Virus record (IMG/VR): IMGVR_UViG_3300043548_000130
Location: 1 to 21,614 of that record
Length of the DNA: 21,614 nt
Reading direction: 5' to 3' (one strand)
Source of the DNA: a virus
Positions 1 to 6,319 of the stretch are shown in pieces. Both the position numbers and the translations under genes were made by a program. Position 1 is the first letter of the stretch; each line of letters begins with the position of its first letter. The notes under the pieces were generated by a model, which was given only the letters and a program-made list of their open reading frames with translations, was not told the origin of the DNA and did not search any database.

Positions 1-89
1 AACGATGTATCGTTATTGGAGTAGCATAACCCCTTGAATTCATCTGCGCCTTGTGCGGTCAGTCCTGTTAATGCTGTACTATATCCCAT
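1..89 (-). CDS. Partial phage protein, N-terminal 29 residues only
   Basis: The first 29 codons of a minus-strand gene that runs off the left edge of the window. The protein begins MGYSTALTGLTAQGADEF. Its ATG shares bases with the TAA stop of the upstream gp10-like gene (TAATG), a translational coupling typical of phage late operons. The position just after a neck/tail completion gene makes another tail gene likely, for example a tail tube protein, but 29 residues are too few to assign a family. The start is chosen because of the stop/start overlap and because the frame stays open to the edge. Confidence 0.6.
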   Translation of the reverse strand, partial: MGYSTALTGLTAQGADEFKGLCYSNNDTS

Positions 90-628
90 TATACTTTTAT
101 TTTACCTTGTAAATTTTCCTCAATCGCTATTGTTATCTCACCCTTTAATGCAGCTAAAAATCTATCATTAAAATCCACTACCGTCTCGTTGACTGCATCT
201 CTAAAATAGAACAGTGGTTTGATTCCCCTTCTACCAATTGCCCTACTGATATTAAATGCTATCCCTTCCATCGCATTTTCTTTGGCCTTTGGAGTAGCAA
301 ACTTTTTGAACGAACCATTCTCATTGCGTGGTTGAATTCTTTTGATCTTCATCCATTCCAATATCTTATCCGTTGGTGGTCGCTTTCCTGCTTTCCTTCC
401 TTCCTCTACATAGTATGCGTATTCACTCGCTGTACCTTTCGCAAAGAAATCAATGCGCTTGTACTTATTGTCATAACGATAAGTCAATGACTTACGCAAG
501 TTATCACTCGCCACCGCCCTTCTTTTCTTTCCGTTCACCGTACGATATACCCCAAGATTGAGCATTGCACGTTCAACAACCTCCTGCCCAAACTCGTTCA
601 TCAATGCAGTGATTGGATTAGTAGCCAT
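89..628 (-). CDS. HK97 gp10-like neck / tail completion protein
   Basis: A 179-residue soluble basic protein. The central part contains YYVEEGRKAGKRPP followed by a predicted amphipathic helix (DKILEWMKIKRI), a pattern I associate with the gp10-like head-tail joining or tail completion family. The C-terminal third has the usual helix plus acidic end. Proteins of this type sit at the head-tail interface of long-tailed phages. The gene starts 11 bases inside the end of the small gene upstream and its stop overlaps the next ATG, so it belongs to one tail operon reading leftward. The length fits the family (about 130-180). The family call comes from motif recognition, not from an alignment. Confidence 0.6.
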   Translation of the reverse strand: MATNPITALMNEFGQEVVERAMLNLGVYRTVNGKKRRAVASDNLRKSLTYRYDNKYKRIDFFAKGTASEYAYYVEEGRKAGKRPPTDKILEWMKIKRIQPRNENGSFKKFATPKAKENAMEGIAFNISRAIGRRGIKPLFYFRDAVNETVVDFNDRFLAALKGEITIAIEENLQGKIKV

Positions 629-815
629 TGGTAAAGATTAAAAATGCGGTGTTACTATCGGCGATAAGTAGATCAACAAAGGCATCCACTCCTTTTTCAA
701 TTAGTGCGTTGCGGAATGGTGCGTAATCATCGCTCGAATCGAATCCAAATAAGATATTGTTCTCCAAAACGTGGATGATTGTGATGCCATTATTTTCAGT
801 TATTGTATATCTCAT
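618..815 (-). CDS. Small conserved-looking virion-operon protein, 65 aa
   Basis: A 65-residue protein starting MRYTITENNG. A longer frame starts at 845, but that start lies inside the preceding fibre gene; the ATG at 815 falls six bases after the fibre stop and is preferred. The sequence is a compact alternation of beta-like segments (TIIHVLENNILFGF, TAFLIFTNGY) with an acidic middle, with no cysteines, signal peptide or membrane helix. It lies between the fibre and the gp10-like gene, and overlaps the latter by 11 bases. I do not recognise a family. It may be a small structural or assembly factor, judged only by its place in the operon. Confidence 0.6.
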   Translation of the reverse strand: MRYTITENNGITIIHVLENNILFGFDSSDDYAPFRNALIEKGVDAFVDLLIADSNTAFLIFTNGY

Positions 816-820
816 ATTAT

Positions 821-2182
821 TTATATAGTCATTACACAAGACCACGCACCAAGTCCACCACTGTTTGCGGTTGCATTATTGTTAAAGCGAATAGCCATTA
901 AATCACCTGCTGCAAATGTGGCGCTATTTGTTGTATTTGAATAATTACCAGCTACACTACCTGCTGCCACGGTAATAACCAACGCAGTATCAGCACCATT
1001 TTTACGAATAGTCAAAACTAAACTACCACTTGCAGGTTGGTTAGTTGTCATCAAAAAATAAAAATTGTTCAGCGTACACGCAGTAGGCATTGGCAATCTT
1101 CTTGCAGATTCTCCTGCACTACCAGCCAAATTGCTAAAATTCGCAAAAGTTATTTGACTTGCGCTCAATACAGCACCTCCAAAAGTCACTTGCAAAATAG
1201 ATGCACCTGTACCACTACCTGCATATTGCGGAATGTTCAAAGTGCTACCTACCAAAGTTGCTGCGCCACTCGTTCCCGTTGTGGTTAAAGTGATGTTATC
1301 TTGTTTCGTTGATAGGACATTACTTTTCTCCCATAGTGAAGTTGAAGTATTATATTTTAGAATGTCATTATTTGCAGGAGATACCGCACTCACGTTATGC
1401 AACTCATGCATTTCATAACCATTCTGCACCCTTACATACATTCGACCAGCACTGCCATTACTCGCAGTGGTCACGAATCCAAGATATACAAGATGATTTG
1501 GTGCTAATGGTTTGGTCTTGCTGAATGATCCTGCTGTCGCTCCAAGATATACAGCATCACCATCCGCCCACGTTGAAGTAGGGAATAAACTGAGGCCATC
1601 AATTTGGCCTTGCATTATTATCAATCCCTTTTGATTTGCTGCAATGGAAGTAGACAATACCACACCAATGGTCTGCGCCGATGTCGCATCGGTTAAATTG
1701 TTAGCCAGCTTCACGGTTAATCTATCTCCCGTTCCACCAAATGCGTAGACCGCCTGTCCTTTTGTTATGGTTGTGCTTTCCGCATTGGTCACATAACTGA
1801 GCAATGTATTGGGTGCAGTTCCAATAACTTGGAATCGGTTAGTTGTGGAGTTGTAAACGCATAGCATTTCAGCACCATCAACAATATCTCCACCTATTAA
1901 CTCACCATCATTATTTCTGTACAATGGAATCGCACCAAGTGAATTGATATTCAAGGTGCATTGTGTTGTATTGCCAGTGGTGAATCGTATCAAGAAGGCA
2001 TCTCCATCATTATAAGCAGTCACCCCACTAATTGTGGTTGTGTATGTATCCGTTCCCGATGTTGTTCCTTTTGGAATGCCACTACCACCCCCACCACCTG
2101 GTATTGTTTTCCAAGTGTTATCCGCAGCCAAATAGTCAGTGGTTGCAGACGGATCATTGGTTGTGTATTGCAGCTTTTTCAT
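821..2182 (-). CDS. Tail fibre / receptor-binding-like protein
   Basis: A 453-residue protein rich in Thr, Ser, Gly, Asn and Ala, with almost no charged patches, as expected of a fibrous phage adhesin. A short N-terminal segment is followed by a GGGGGSG linker (about residues 31-37), then beta-rich repeats. Around 257-290 is a segment of the type often seen in phage fibres (HELHNVSAVSPANNDILKYN). A motif near residues 300-320 (TTTGTSGAATLVGSTLNIPQ) is one I associate with fibres of Bacteroidota phages. The last ~115 residues look like a separate beta-sandwich head, a candidate receptor-binding domain. No enzymatic motif is visible. The start codon overlaps the stop of the upstream gene (2182). 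Confidence 0.65.
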   Translation of the reverse strand: MKKLQYTTNDPSATTDYLAADNTWKTIPGGGGGSGIPKGTTSGTDTYTTTISGVTAYNDGDAFLIRFTTGNTTQCTLNINSLGAIPLYRNNDGELIGGDIVDGAEMLCVYNSTTNRFQVIGTAPNTLLSYVTNAESTTITKGQAVYAFGGTGDRLTVKLANNLTDATSAQTIGVVLSTSIAANQKGLIIMQGQIDGLSLFPTSTWADGDAVYLGATAGSFSKTKPLAPNHLVYLGFVTTASNGSAGRMYVRVQNGYEMHELHNVSAVSPANNDILKYNTSTSLWEKSNVLSTKQDNITLTTTGTSGAATLVGSTLNIPQYAGSGTGASILQVTFGGAVLSASQITFANFSNLAGSAGESARRLPMPTACTLNNFYFLMTTNQPASGSLVLTIRKNGADTALVITVAAGSVAGNYSNTTNSATFAAGDLMAIRFNNNATANSGGLGAWSCVMTI

Positions 2183-2652
2183 TAATCTCCAATGTAAGGA
2201 ATTTCACAAGCGTTCCACTGATAGTCAACTGTGATGTCAATTGACAATTGCACACCTGTTAAGACGTGAGAAAATTCTTCTATAAAAGGCTGTGCGCTGA
2301 TTGGTTTACCCAATACCACAGACTCATCGAATATAGAGCCATTCTCCAACATAGCGACAAAGTCACCTGCCAACTGGATACATTCGCTCATTGACTGTCT
2401 TTGATATTCCGTCTTATCATCTTTGTCACGTGGTAGGTCTGCAAAATAGACATCAAATGAATAGGTCAAGGATCCTGCATCAAAACTAAATGATGTTGGT
2501 GTAACGTGCATCCAAGGCCACTCGCCCTCCTTTTCAAGGTCAGCTTGTGATATTTGTCCGTGTGTGAACCTTCTTAATAGTGCGTGGCTGTTGGCGAATT
2601 CTTGGAATTTACCAATCACTACGTTGTAAGTATATAAAGATGAATCGCTCAT
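2182..2652 (-). CDS. Virion protein, possible tail terminator
   Basis: A 156-residue soluble protein. It contains WPWMHVTPTSFSFDAGSLTY near residues 45-65, followed by SFDVYFADLPRDKDD and then a helical SECIQLAGDFVAML. A well-mixed alpha/beta small protein with a 'YP(L/W)MHVTP' phrase followed by a 'YSF.(I/V).F.D' strand is common in tail modules of Bacteroidota phages. By size and place (between the chaperone and fibre genes) it could be a tail terminator, which caps the tail tube at the neck. That function is inference only. It begins 15 bases after the frameshifted chaperone stop, and its stop overlaps the fibre start. Confidence 0.5.
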   Translation of the reverse strand: MSDSSLYTYNVVIGKFQEFANSHALLRRFTHGQISQADLEKEGEWPWMHVTPTSFSFDAGSLTYSFDVYFADLPRDKDDKTEYQRQSMSECIQLAGDFVAMLENGSIFDESVVLGKPISAQPFIEEFSHVLTGVQLSIDITVDYQWNACEIPYIGD

Positions 2653-2666
2653 ATTAGTTAGTAGCT

Positions 2667-3412
2667 TTAATGGTCATTTTTAGATATCAATTGCTTTTGA
2701 TAGTTGTAATAATCTAATCTATACGATAGATGAGCGAATATAGTTGACGCTTGTGTCTCTGTGATGGCATCGAATTTAGTCACATCTCTATCTGCAAGTT
2801 CTTCGATTACGTGAAACCATCCGTAACGCTCGGCTAATTCGCTTGTTGCAACTCCTCCTCCATCATCGTCATCGCCTTCGTCAAGTTGGTCTGTATCTGT
2901 TGTTCTAAATACGAGAGGGAAGTGGTCACTAATTCGCTTTCGATAGTCGAAAAAAAAAGCAGTGCGCCATTGGCAATGGATAGAGGCATTTGCTCAAAGT
3001 CCTTTGCATTGGATAGATGGTCAGCAGTGTACTGCTCAATCTTGTATTTCGTTCCAATTTCCGATGAGATGGGGCGGTAAAGGATGGACAATAGCTTTGG
3101 TAAGTTCTTTGGAAAGTCCTTACAATTAGTATCAAGGTCAAGCCACTCACCAAATGAAATCTTATTGATGTCAGGAATGAATCCGTATCCCTTCCACTTG
3201 TGTTGATGGTTAGCTAATGGATTGGTGATAACCTCACGAAAGGCAGTAATTGCTTTCTCCATATCTTCGGGAGTCAATTGCCTCACGAAATCTTTGGACT
3301 GTCCGAGAATAGCGGACACTTGACCAATGTCATTGCCTTCATTATTAAGGAAGTCAACATACTGCTTGACAGTTATTGTCGAATAGTCAAGGGATACTTT
3401 AATCTTTTGCAT
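2667..3412 (-). CDS. Tail assembly chaperone, -1 frameshift (GT-like) product
   Basis: Predicted 248-residue fusion made when reading shifts -1 at a run of nine T on the coding strand (2950-2958). After the shift the frame stays open through an Asp/Gly-rich linker (DEGDDDDGGG), then ELAERYGWFHVIEELADRD, and ends ISKNDH before TAA at 2667-2669. The -1 frame contains no ATG from the T run to its stop, so it can hardly be translated alone. The length is arithmetically exact: 743 bases plus one re-read base make 248 codons. This is the G/GT arrangement of long-tailed phages, in which the frameshifted form helps the tape measure protein assemble the tail tube. The shift could be ribosomal (T TTT TTT) or caused by polymerase slippage on the homopolymer. 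Confidence 0.7.
2834..3412 (-). CDS. Tail assembly chaperone, zero-frame (G-like) product
   Basis: A 192-residue mostly helical protein starting MQKIKVSLDY. Residues 100-125 (FPKNLPKLLSILYRPIS) and 142-155 (MPLSIANGALLFFS) resemble the conserved core I know from Bacteroidota phage tail chaperones. After the T9 slippery run at residues 152-155, the zero frame adds a helical tail ending MMEEELQQAN and a TAG at 2834. This would be the abundant short form, with the -1 product as the minor form. The start codon lies 14 bases inside the end of the 58-residue gene upstream. In the usual model the chaperone coats the tape measure during tail assembly; the tape measure gene itself is not in the window. 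Confidence 0.7.
   Translation of the reverse strand: MQKIKVSLDYSTITVKQYVDFLNNEGNDIGQVSAILGQSKDFVRQLTPEDMEKAITAFREVITNPLANHQHKWKGYGFIPDINKISFGEWLDLDTNCKDFPKNLPKLLSILYRPISSEIGTKYKIEQYTADHLSNAKDFEQMPLSIANGALLFFSTIESELVTTSLSYLEQQIQTNLTKAMTMMEEELQQAN
2950..2959 (-). other. Slippery homopolymer (T9) for -1 frameshift
   Basis: The coding strand reads CTT TTT TTT TCG in the zero frame, which contains the heptamer T TTT TTT. The +1 frame closes after about six codons (TAG). The -1 frame stays open for about 95 codons and encodes a plausible chaperone C-terminus. No strong stem-loop was seen just downstream, so the homopolymer itself is the main signal. Confidence 0.65.
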
Positions 3413-3575
3413 TGTTCACCTCCTCCAAAACTTTATTGAGCCATTCGTCAAAGAGTCTTATCATTTCAGTTTTTGCCAGTCGCTTACGTTGCTCCTTTTG
3501 TTGTAGCCATAAGCCGAATAACACACACATAGTGTAAGTGTGTTTGGCTTGGTCTTTTGATTGTTCTTGATCCAT
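3399..3575 (-). CDS. Small hypothetical protein, 58 aa, highly charged
   Basis: A short gene recognised from its overlaps: its ATG shares the A of the upstream TGA stop (TGATG), and its own TAA lies 14 bases inside the tail chaperone gene. The protein starts MDQEQSKDQAKHTYTM, has a helix with CVLFGLWLQQKEQRKRLAKT, and ends in another helix (MIRLFDEWLNKVLEEVNN). The size, charge and position directly before the chaperone suggest a small assembly factor, but no family is recognised. GTG-GAG-rich sequence near its end (GGAGGAGGTG) would also serve as a strong ribosome binding site for the chaperone start at 3412, one of the few good Shine-Dalgarno sequences here. Confidence 0.65.
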   Translation of the reverse strand: MDQEQSKDQAKHTYTMCVLFGLWLQQKEQRKRLAKTEMIRLFDEWLNKVLEEVNNAKD

Positions 3576-3805
3576 CAATCTATTTTTACGTTATTGTCAT
3601 TTAGAATTTCATAAAACTTTGAGCGCAGCTTATCAATCGCATCCACCTGCTCACCTGTATAGTTTTCGCTGTTGTACTTTATTTGTCTTCTCATCTCTTG
3701 GTCGAACTCCCATAGTGCAATATACACCCCATTCAAATTGGTGAATCTTTTGTGAGCCTCAATATCTGTAGGCTCATCTAAATCAAATTCAATGATTGCT
3801 CTCAT
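3575..3805 (-). CDS. Small conserved phage protein, 76 aa
   Basis: A 76-residue protein starting MRAIIEFDLDEPTDIEAHKR. A longer reading starts at 3838, but the ATG at 3805 overlaps the stop of the gene upstream by four bases (ATGA type), so it is preferred. The pattern of a short strand (IIEFDLDEP), an acidic turn, then helices with ALWEFDQEMRRQIKY is one I have seen in small phage proteins of unknown role. It shows no metal site, signal or membrane helix. It is translationally coupled on both sides: its TGA overlaps the next ATG. The function is unknown; it may act in gene expression or assembly. Confidence 0.65.
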   Translation of the reverse strand: MRAIIEFDLDEPTDIEAHKRFTNLNGVYIALWEFDQEMRRQIKYNSENYTGEQVDAIDKLRSKFYEILNDNNVKID

Positions 3806-4011
3806 AATTTGTTTATTTCGTTTTTTACTTCTTTCCAATAATCATAACTACCTTCAGCATACTCAATATCAGTAAATATAAAATCTCCTTCTAATCTTAA
3901 ATCAATCGCAATCAATGCACATTCTTTACAATGAATAGGCTCTGCGTTAGTATGCCAAAGAATTTTATACATCTGGTGAAATATACTCTCAGCTTTTTCT
4001 TTTGGTGTCAT
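3802..4011 (-). CDS. Small conserved Bacteroidota-phage protein, 69 aa
   Basis: A 69-residue protein starting MTPKEKAESIFHQMYKIL. It has a central KECALIAIDLRLEG and ends YWKEVKNEINKL. The combination of an N-terminal MTPKEKA helix, a 'CALIAVDE'-type helix and a 'YW..VK.EI.KL' end is a pattern I recognise from many small proteins of Bacteroidota phages, where no function has been assigned. A single cysteine pair (HCKEC, about residues 27-31) could bind a metal, but two ligands are too few to claim it. It overlaps the next gene by four bases and follows the small-terminase-like gene. Confidence 0.7.
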   Translation of the reverse strand: MTPKEKAESIFHQMYKILWHTNAEPIHCKECALIAIDLRLEGDFIFTDIEYAEGSYDYWKEVKNEINKL

Positions 4012-4030
4012 AATTTGTTCAGTGAATTGC

Positions 4031-4321
4031 TTACAATTTGTCAGATATGATTATTTGGACTGGGTTGTCGGTATCTCCGACAATGGTATTTCTTGCCTGC
4101 TTAGGTTTGAAGTATTCCAAAGTCTTTAGGTAGAGTTCACTCGCTATCATCTTGTCTTCATCATTGCGTGAGTTCCAAAGCTTATCCAAGAAGGCATTGA
4201 ATTGCTCCGCCTGTTGACCTGTGATAGACTCTCCGAGTGCCTCCCATTGCAAAGTCTTTTGACCTTTTGCACCTACTGGCTTTCCGTTTGGATTGCCCGA
4301 TTTTCCTTTTTCAAATGGCAT
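4031..4321 (-). CDS. DUF5681-type protein, possible small terminase subunit
   Basis: A 96-residue protein whose N-terminus (KGKSGNPNGKPVGAKG, residues 5-20) matches the DUF5681 signature, a basic Gly/Asn-rich start found in many phage and prophage proteins. A helical part follows (EQFNAFLDKLWNS, KMIASELYLKTLEYFKPKQA), like the DNA-binding/oligomerising part of small terminase subunits that end in 'LEYFKPK'. In that role it would recognise the packaging site and hand DNA to the large subunit (12074-13360). It is oddly placed on the other strand and about 8 kb from the large subunit. The call is tentative; another DNA-binding role is possible. Confidence 0.5.
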   Translation of the reverse strand: MPFEKGKSGNPNGKPVGAKGQKTLQWEALGESITGQQAEQFNAFLDKLWNSRNDEDKMIASELYLKTLEYFKPKQARNTIVGDTDNPVQIIISDKL

Positions 4322-4342
4322 AAATATTGAAATTTGTTGATA

Positions 4343-5008
4343 TTAACAATTAAATCCTTGATAAAATACAACTTCATTAGATTTCTTTTTACCACCCCAA
4401 TGTTCTTTTAAATGTTGGAATGGAAGCCAGTTAGCATTATCATTTTCACACACAATAACTTCTCCTTTTCTTTCTTTACACCATTGACCTAACTGATTAA
4501 AATCTAAATTTTTATTTGAGAATGGATAATGTTCACCACCTTTAAAATAAGGTGGATCAATGAACCAAGTTGCATCAATATTTTCAATTGATTCATAACT
4601 ACCCAATTTAATATTCCAATGTTTAATTTGATTCAATTTTTCAATTGTTTTTTTTATCTTAAAATCTAAGGAATCACCTGCCCATTTCGTCAATACATTT
4701 CTTGGGTTAGCACTACCCTCATTAACACAAAAACCAAGAAAACATTTTTCACCTTCGCTTAAATCAAAATTTCTTAAATCATCTCCTATCTTCAATTTTG
4801 GTAAAGATAATATATCTTGCTCACTGGCACTTTGAAGATAATGCCACATCTTAATCACATTTGGGTTAAGGTCGAATAGTCTTACATCTTTCTCCCAATA
4901 CATTAACGAATACCGAGCAGTCCCTGCAAATGGTTCAATGATTACATCTTTTGTTGGTGGCAGATATAACTTGACTATTTTTGATTTGCTTCCGTAGTAA
5001 CTTACCAT
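4343..5008 (-). CDS. DNA adenine-N6 methyltransferase, D12/Dam class
   Basis: A 221-residue methylase of the D12 (Dam-like) class, which transfers a methyl group from S-adenosylmethionine to adenine in DNA. The expected motifs are in order: YYGSK at residues 4-8; the SAM-binding EPFAGTA at 25-31; FDLNP at 45-49, where the acidic residue binds SAM; and the catalytic DPPY at 151-154, followed by YFKGGEHYPFSN. The C-terminus carries a basic WGGKKKSNEV. The length is on the short side for the family (about 220-280). No restriction endonuclease gene stands next to it, so it is probably an orphan phage methylase, for example to evade host restriction. The start overlaps the preceding stop (TAATG). 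Confidence 0.88.
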   Translation of the reverse strand: MVSYYGSKSKIVKLYLPPTKDVIIEPFAGTARYSLMYWEKDVRLFDLNPNVIKMWHYLQSASEQDILSLPKLKIGDDLRNFDLSEGEKCFLGFCVNEGSANPRNVLTKWAGDSLDFKIKKTIEKLNQIKHWNIKLGSYESIENIDATWFIDPPYFKGGEHYPFSNKNLDFNQLGQWCKERKGEVIVCENDNANWLPFQHLKEHWGGKKKSNEVVFYQGFNC

Positions 5009-5364
5009 TACAATTCTAACTTAGTTTTGAAATGGTTGATTAACTGCTCCATCTTGTGGTCATAATATTTGGTGAAGGTCAAGAATCCCTCTTTGTCTTG
5101 TTCATATAACTTGTAAAGGACATTCCTTAACCTTTGACCATTCGATTTCTTTTCAATCTCAAAGTCAGCCTTTAAGTCATTCAAGATGTCCCTTTCATTA
5201 GTAGCAAACTCCTCTTCTTTTAGAGCGCAATAAACGAACGAATTTTGCAGGGAGAATATTTGCCCTGCTTGATCAGGAGTTAATTCATTAGTGCCAATGA
5301 CAATGGCGGTAGTCCTATCCTTGCGAGACTTTATACTTTCAATTTGAGCAGGTAGTATAATCAT
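5008..5364 (-). CDS. Conserved phage protein, 118 aa, function unknown
   Basis: A 118-residue protein. The first part has short strands (RTTAIVIGTNELTPDQAGQI), then FSLQNSFVYCALKEEEF. The second half is helical, with NGQRLRNVLYKLYEQDKEGF and ending YYDHKMEQLINHFKTKLEL. The phrases 'LTP.QAG..F.LQ' and 'QRLRNVL..L..Q...GF..F..YY..KME' are familiar from a widespread family of short phage proteins found near replication, recombination or nuclease genes. I do not know a demonstrated function. It starts with a four-base ATGA overlap on the preceding 55-residue gene and is coupled to the methylase after it. Confidence 0.65.
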   Translation of the reverse strand: MIILPAQIESIKSRKDRTTAIVIGTNELTPDQAGQIFSLQNSFVYCALKEEEFATNERDILNDLKADFEIEKKSNGQRLRNVLYKLYEQDKEGFLTFTKYYDHKMEQLINHFKTKLEL

Positions 5365-5528
5365 ATTTTACCAATAAAATATTTATCATATTTCAAGACA
5401 AATTTTGCTTCATCATTCACATCAAAAAAAATAACTACATCTTTATCATATGCAATTTTTTTCACATTATGAATCTCAACTTGTGATTCTCTATCACCTC
5501 GAAAATATGTTACGATATAATTATTCAT
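5361..5528 (-). CDS. Small hypothetical protein, 55 aa
   Basis: A short gene with ATGA overlaps at both ends: its ATG overlaps the TGA of the 66-residue gene upstream, and its own TGA overlaps the ATG of the 118-residue gene. The protein starts MNNYIVTYFRGDRESQVEIH, then has VKKIAYDKDVVIFFDVNDEA and ends KYDKYFIGKI. Alternating hydrophobic residues point to a small all-beta fold. No motif is recognised. The double overlap and protein-like composition make it a credible gene, though the region is AT-rich. Confidence 0.6.
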   Translation of the reverse strand: MNNYIVTYFRGDRESQVEIHNVKKIAYDKDVVIFFDVNDEAKFVLKYDKYFIGKI

Positions 5529-5725
5529 ACTGGAAAGGCTCTATATTTATTTGCGCTATCTTTTGTAAATTCAGGATTCGATGCCAAATGAAGTTCAAAT
5601 TCAATTTCTTGGGCAGTTTCAAAAGATGAAGTATCAATGCTTTCATCAATCATTTGCAATGATCCACCACCATTGAATCTCACCCACCAATCATTGTATT
5701 TACTTTTTTCTAATTTACCTAACAT
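5525..5725 (-). CDS. Small hypothetical protein, 66 aa, first gene after the RNA island
   Basis: A 66-residue protein starting MLGKLEKSKYNDWWVRFNGG, followed by a loop and an acidic helix (SSFETAQEIEFELHLASNPE). A longer frame begins at 5824, but that reading runs through the structured RNA island and an AT-rich leader, so the ATG at 5725 is chosen. A TATATTTG box lies about 32 bases upstream, so this is probably the first gene of the leftward operon. The protein is soluble, without cysteines or a signal. The family is unknown. Confidence 0.6.
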   Translation of the reverse strand: MLGKLEKSKYNDWWVRFNGGGSLQMIDESIDTSSFETAQEIEFELHLASNPEFTKDSANKYRAFPV

Positions 5726-5756
5726 ATTTATGGATTTATTAATTAATATACAATAA

Positions 5757-5764
5757 CAAATATA
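5757..5764 (-). promoter_or_regulatory. Candidate Bacteroidota-type -7 box for leftward operon
   Basis: On the minus strand the sequence is TATATTTG, an exact match to the Bacteroidota -7 consensus TAnnTTTG. It sits in a strongly AT-rich stretch, 32 bases before the ATG at 5725. No clear TTG-type -33 box is seen at the usual distance, so the promoter call rests on one element plus its position. Confidence 0.4.
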
Positions 5765-5799
5765 AGTAATAATATTTAATCCAGAGAATAGATCCTGAG

Positions 5800-6280
5800 C
5801 TAAAAGAGAATGAGAATATCCCACTGATAGTTACATCAGTTGTCATTCACTCTCTTTGCTTAAAAGTTCATTCAATCCGTCGAATGAGTCCTTTCGCTTT
5901 CAAGTTTCAAAGTATCACCGTTGACCTTTGACCTGGACACTACTTTAACGAGATAATCGGCTCTCGTGATGGTCTTGCGGCTTTGTCCTTAATGCTACCG
6001 CTGCGCTTCGCCATCATCCCCTTGTAACGCATACTCCTTTTAACCAAGCGTATTCACACCGCCATTAAAAGAATGCCGTCTATTCCGAGCTGTCAATTGA
6101 ATTCGAGTATTCAATCAGTAGCATACCACTACACTATCCACCGAGGGCGGTGATACCCCGCAGACATTGTGGCTTCTATTCCACCCATACCACAACAGTA
6201 TCAAAAAAAAGTTCCCCAATGATTTAAACGTGTTCAGCGCATTAAATCAAAGGGGAAAAATCACAATGCTGACTGAACAC
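5800..6280 (-). ncRNA. Candidate large structured non-coding RNA
   Basis: A gene-free stretch of about 590 bases (5726-6319) in which 5881-6180 is about 47% G+C by count, against roughly 25% just to its left. It is filled with hairpins. Stems (plus coordinates) include 5805-5813/5847-5855 enclosing 5823-5828/5835-5840, 5868-5873/5882-5887, 5948-5953/5962-5967, 6037-6043/6065-6071, 6096-6102/6109-6115, 6118-6121/6129-6132, 6139-6143/6148-6152 and 6167-6172/6190-6195. Two stems contain pairs that are G-U only if the minus strand is transcribed, which favours a leftward RNA. A TAnnTTTG box lies just upstream at 6283-6290. I could not match it to tmRNA, RNase P, an intron or a tRNA. Large ornate phage RNAs such as GOLLD and ROOL are precedents in kind only. 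The ends are approximate. Confidence 0.5.
6203..6257 (-). terminator. Intrinsic terminator / pseudoknot, leftward
   Basis: On the minus strand a 14-pair stem (6212-6217 with 6252-6257, and 6220-6227 with 6242-6249, interrupted by a 2x2 T mismatch) is followed at once by eight T (6203-6210). That is a textbook Rho-independent terminator for leftward transcripts coming from 6320-7857. Its loop carries one arm of a second perfect 8-base stem (6230-6237/6273-6280, extended by 6239-6243/6265-6269), so the two helices are either mutually exclusive or form a pseudoknot. Confidence 0.6.
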
Positions 6281-6282
6281 TA

Positions 6283-6290
6283 CAAAGATA
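6283..6290 (-). promoter_or_regulatory. Candidate -7 box (TATCTTTG) before the RNA island
   Basis: Minus-strand TATCTTTG matches the Bacteroidota -7 consensus TAnnTTTG. A start a few bases downstream would begin the transcript at the first strand of the 6273-6280 stem. A TTGAC lies only 8 bases upstream, too close for a normal -33 box. Moderate evidence only. Confidence 0.35.
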
Positions 6291-6319
6291 GTAATTCAGG
6301 TCAATGGTTGCCTTGTTAA

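Noticed and set aside
1037-2244. Several plus-strand frames opposite the tail fibre gene
   Set aside because: They are antisense shadows of the biased fibre sequence, with no start context or recognisable protein features.
2929-3153. Minus-strand 74-residue frame inside the tail chaperone gene
   Set aside because: It is in the +1 frame and stops just after the T9 run, lacks conserved features and is explained by the chaperone gene.
6100-6150. A tRNA-like stretch on the minus strand (TAGTGTAGTGGTA resembles a D arm)
   Set aside because: No acceptor stem, anticodon arm or TTCGA-type T arm could be completed; the bases fit better in the local hairpins of the RNA island.
5726-6319. Group I or II intron, tmRNA or RNase P RNA
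   Set aside because: None of the core motifs was found, there is no interrupted gene on either side, and no tag peptide or CCA-ended arm is visible. It is left as an unclassified structured RNA.
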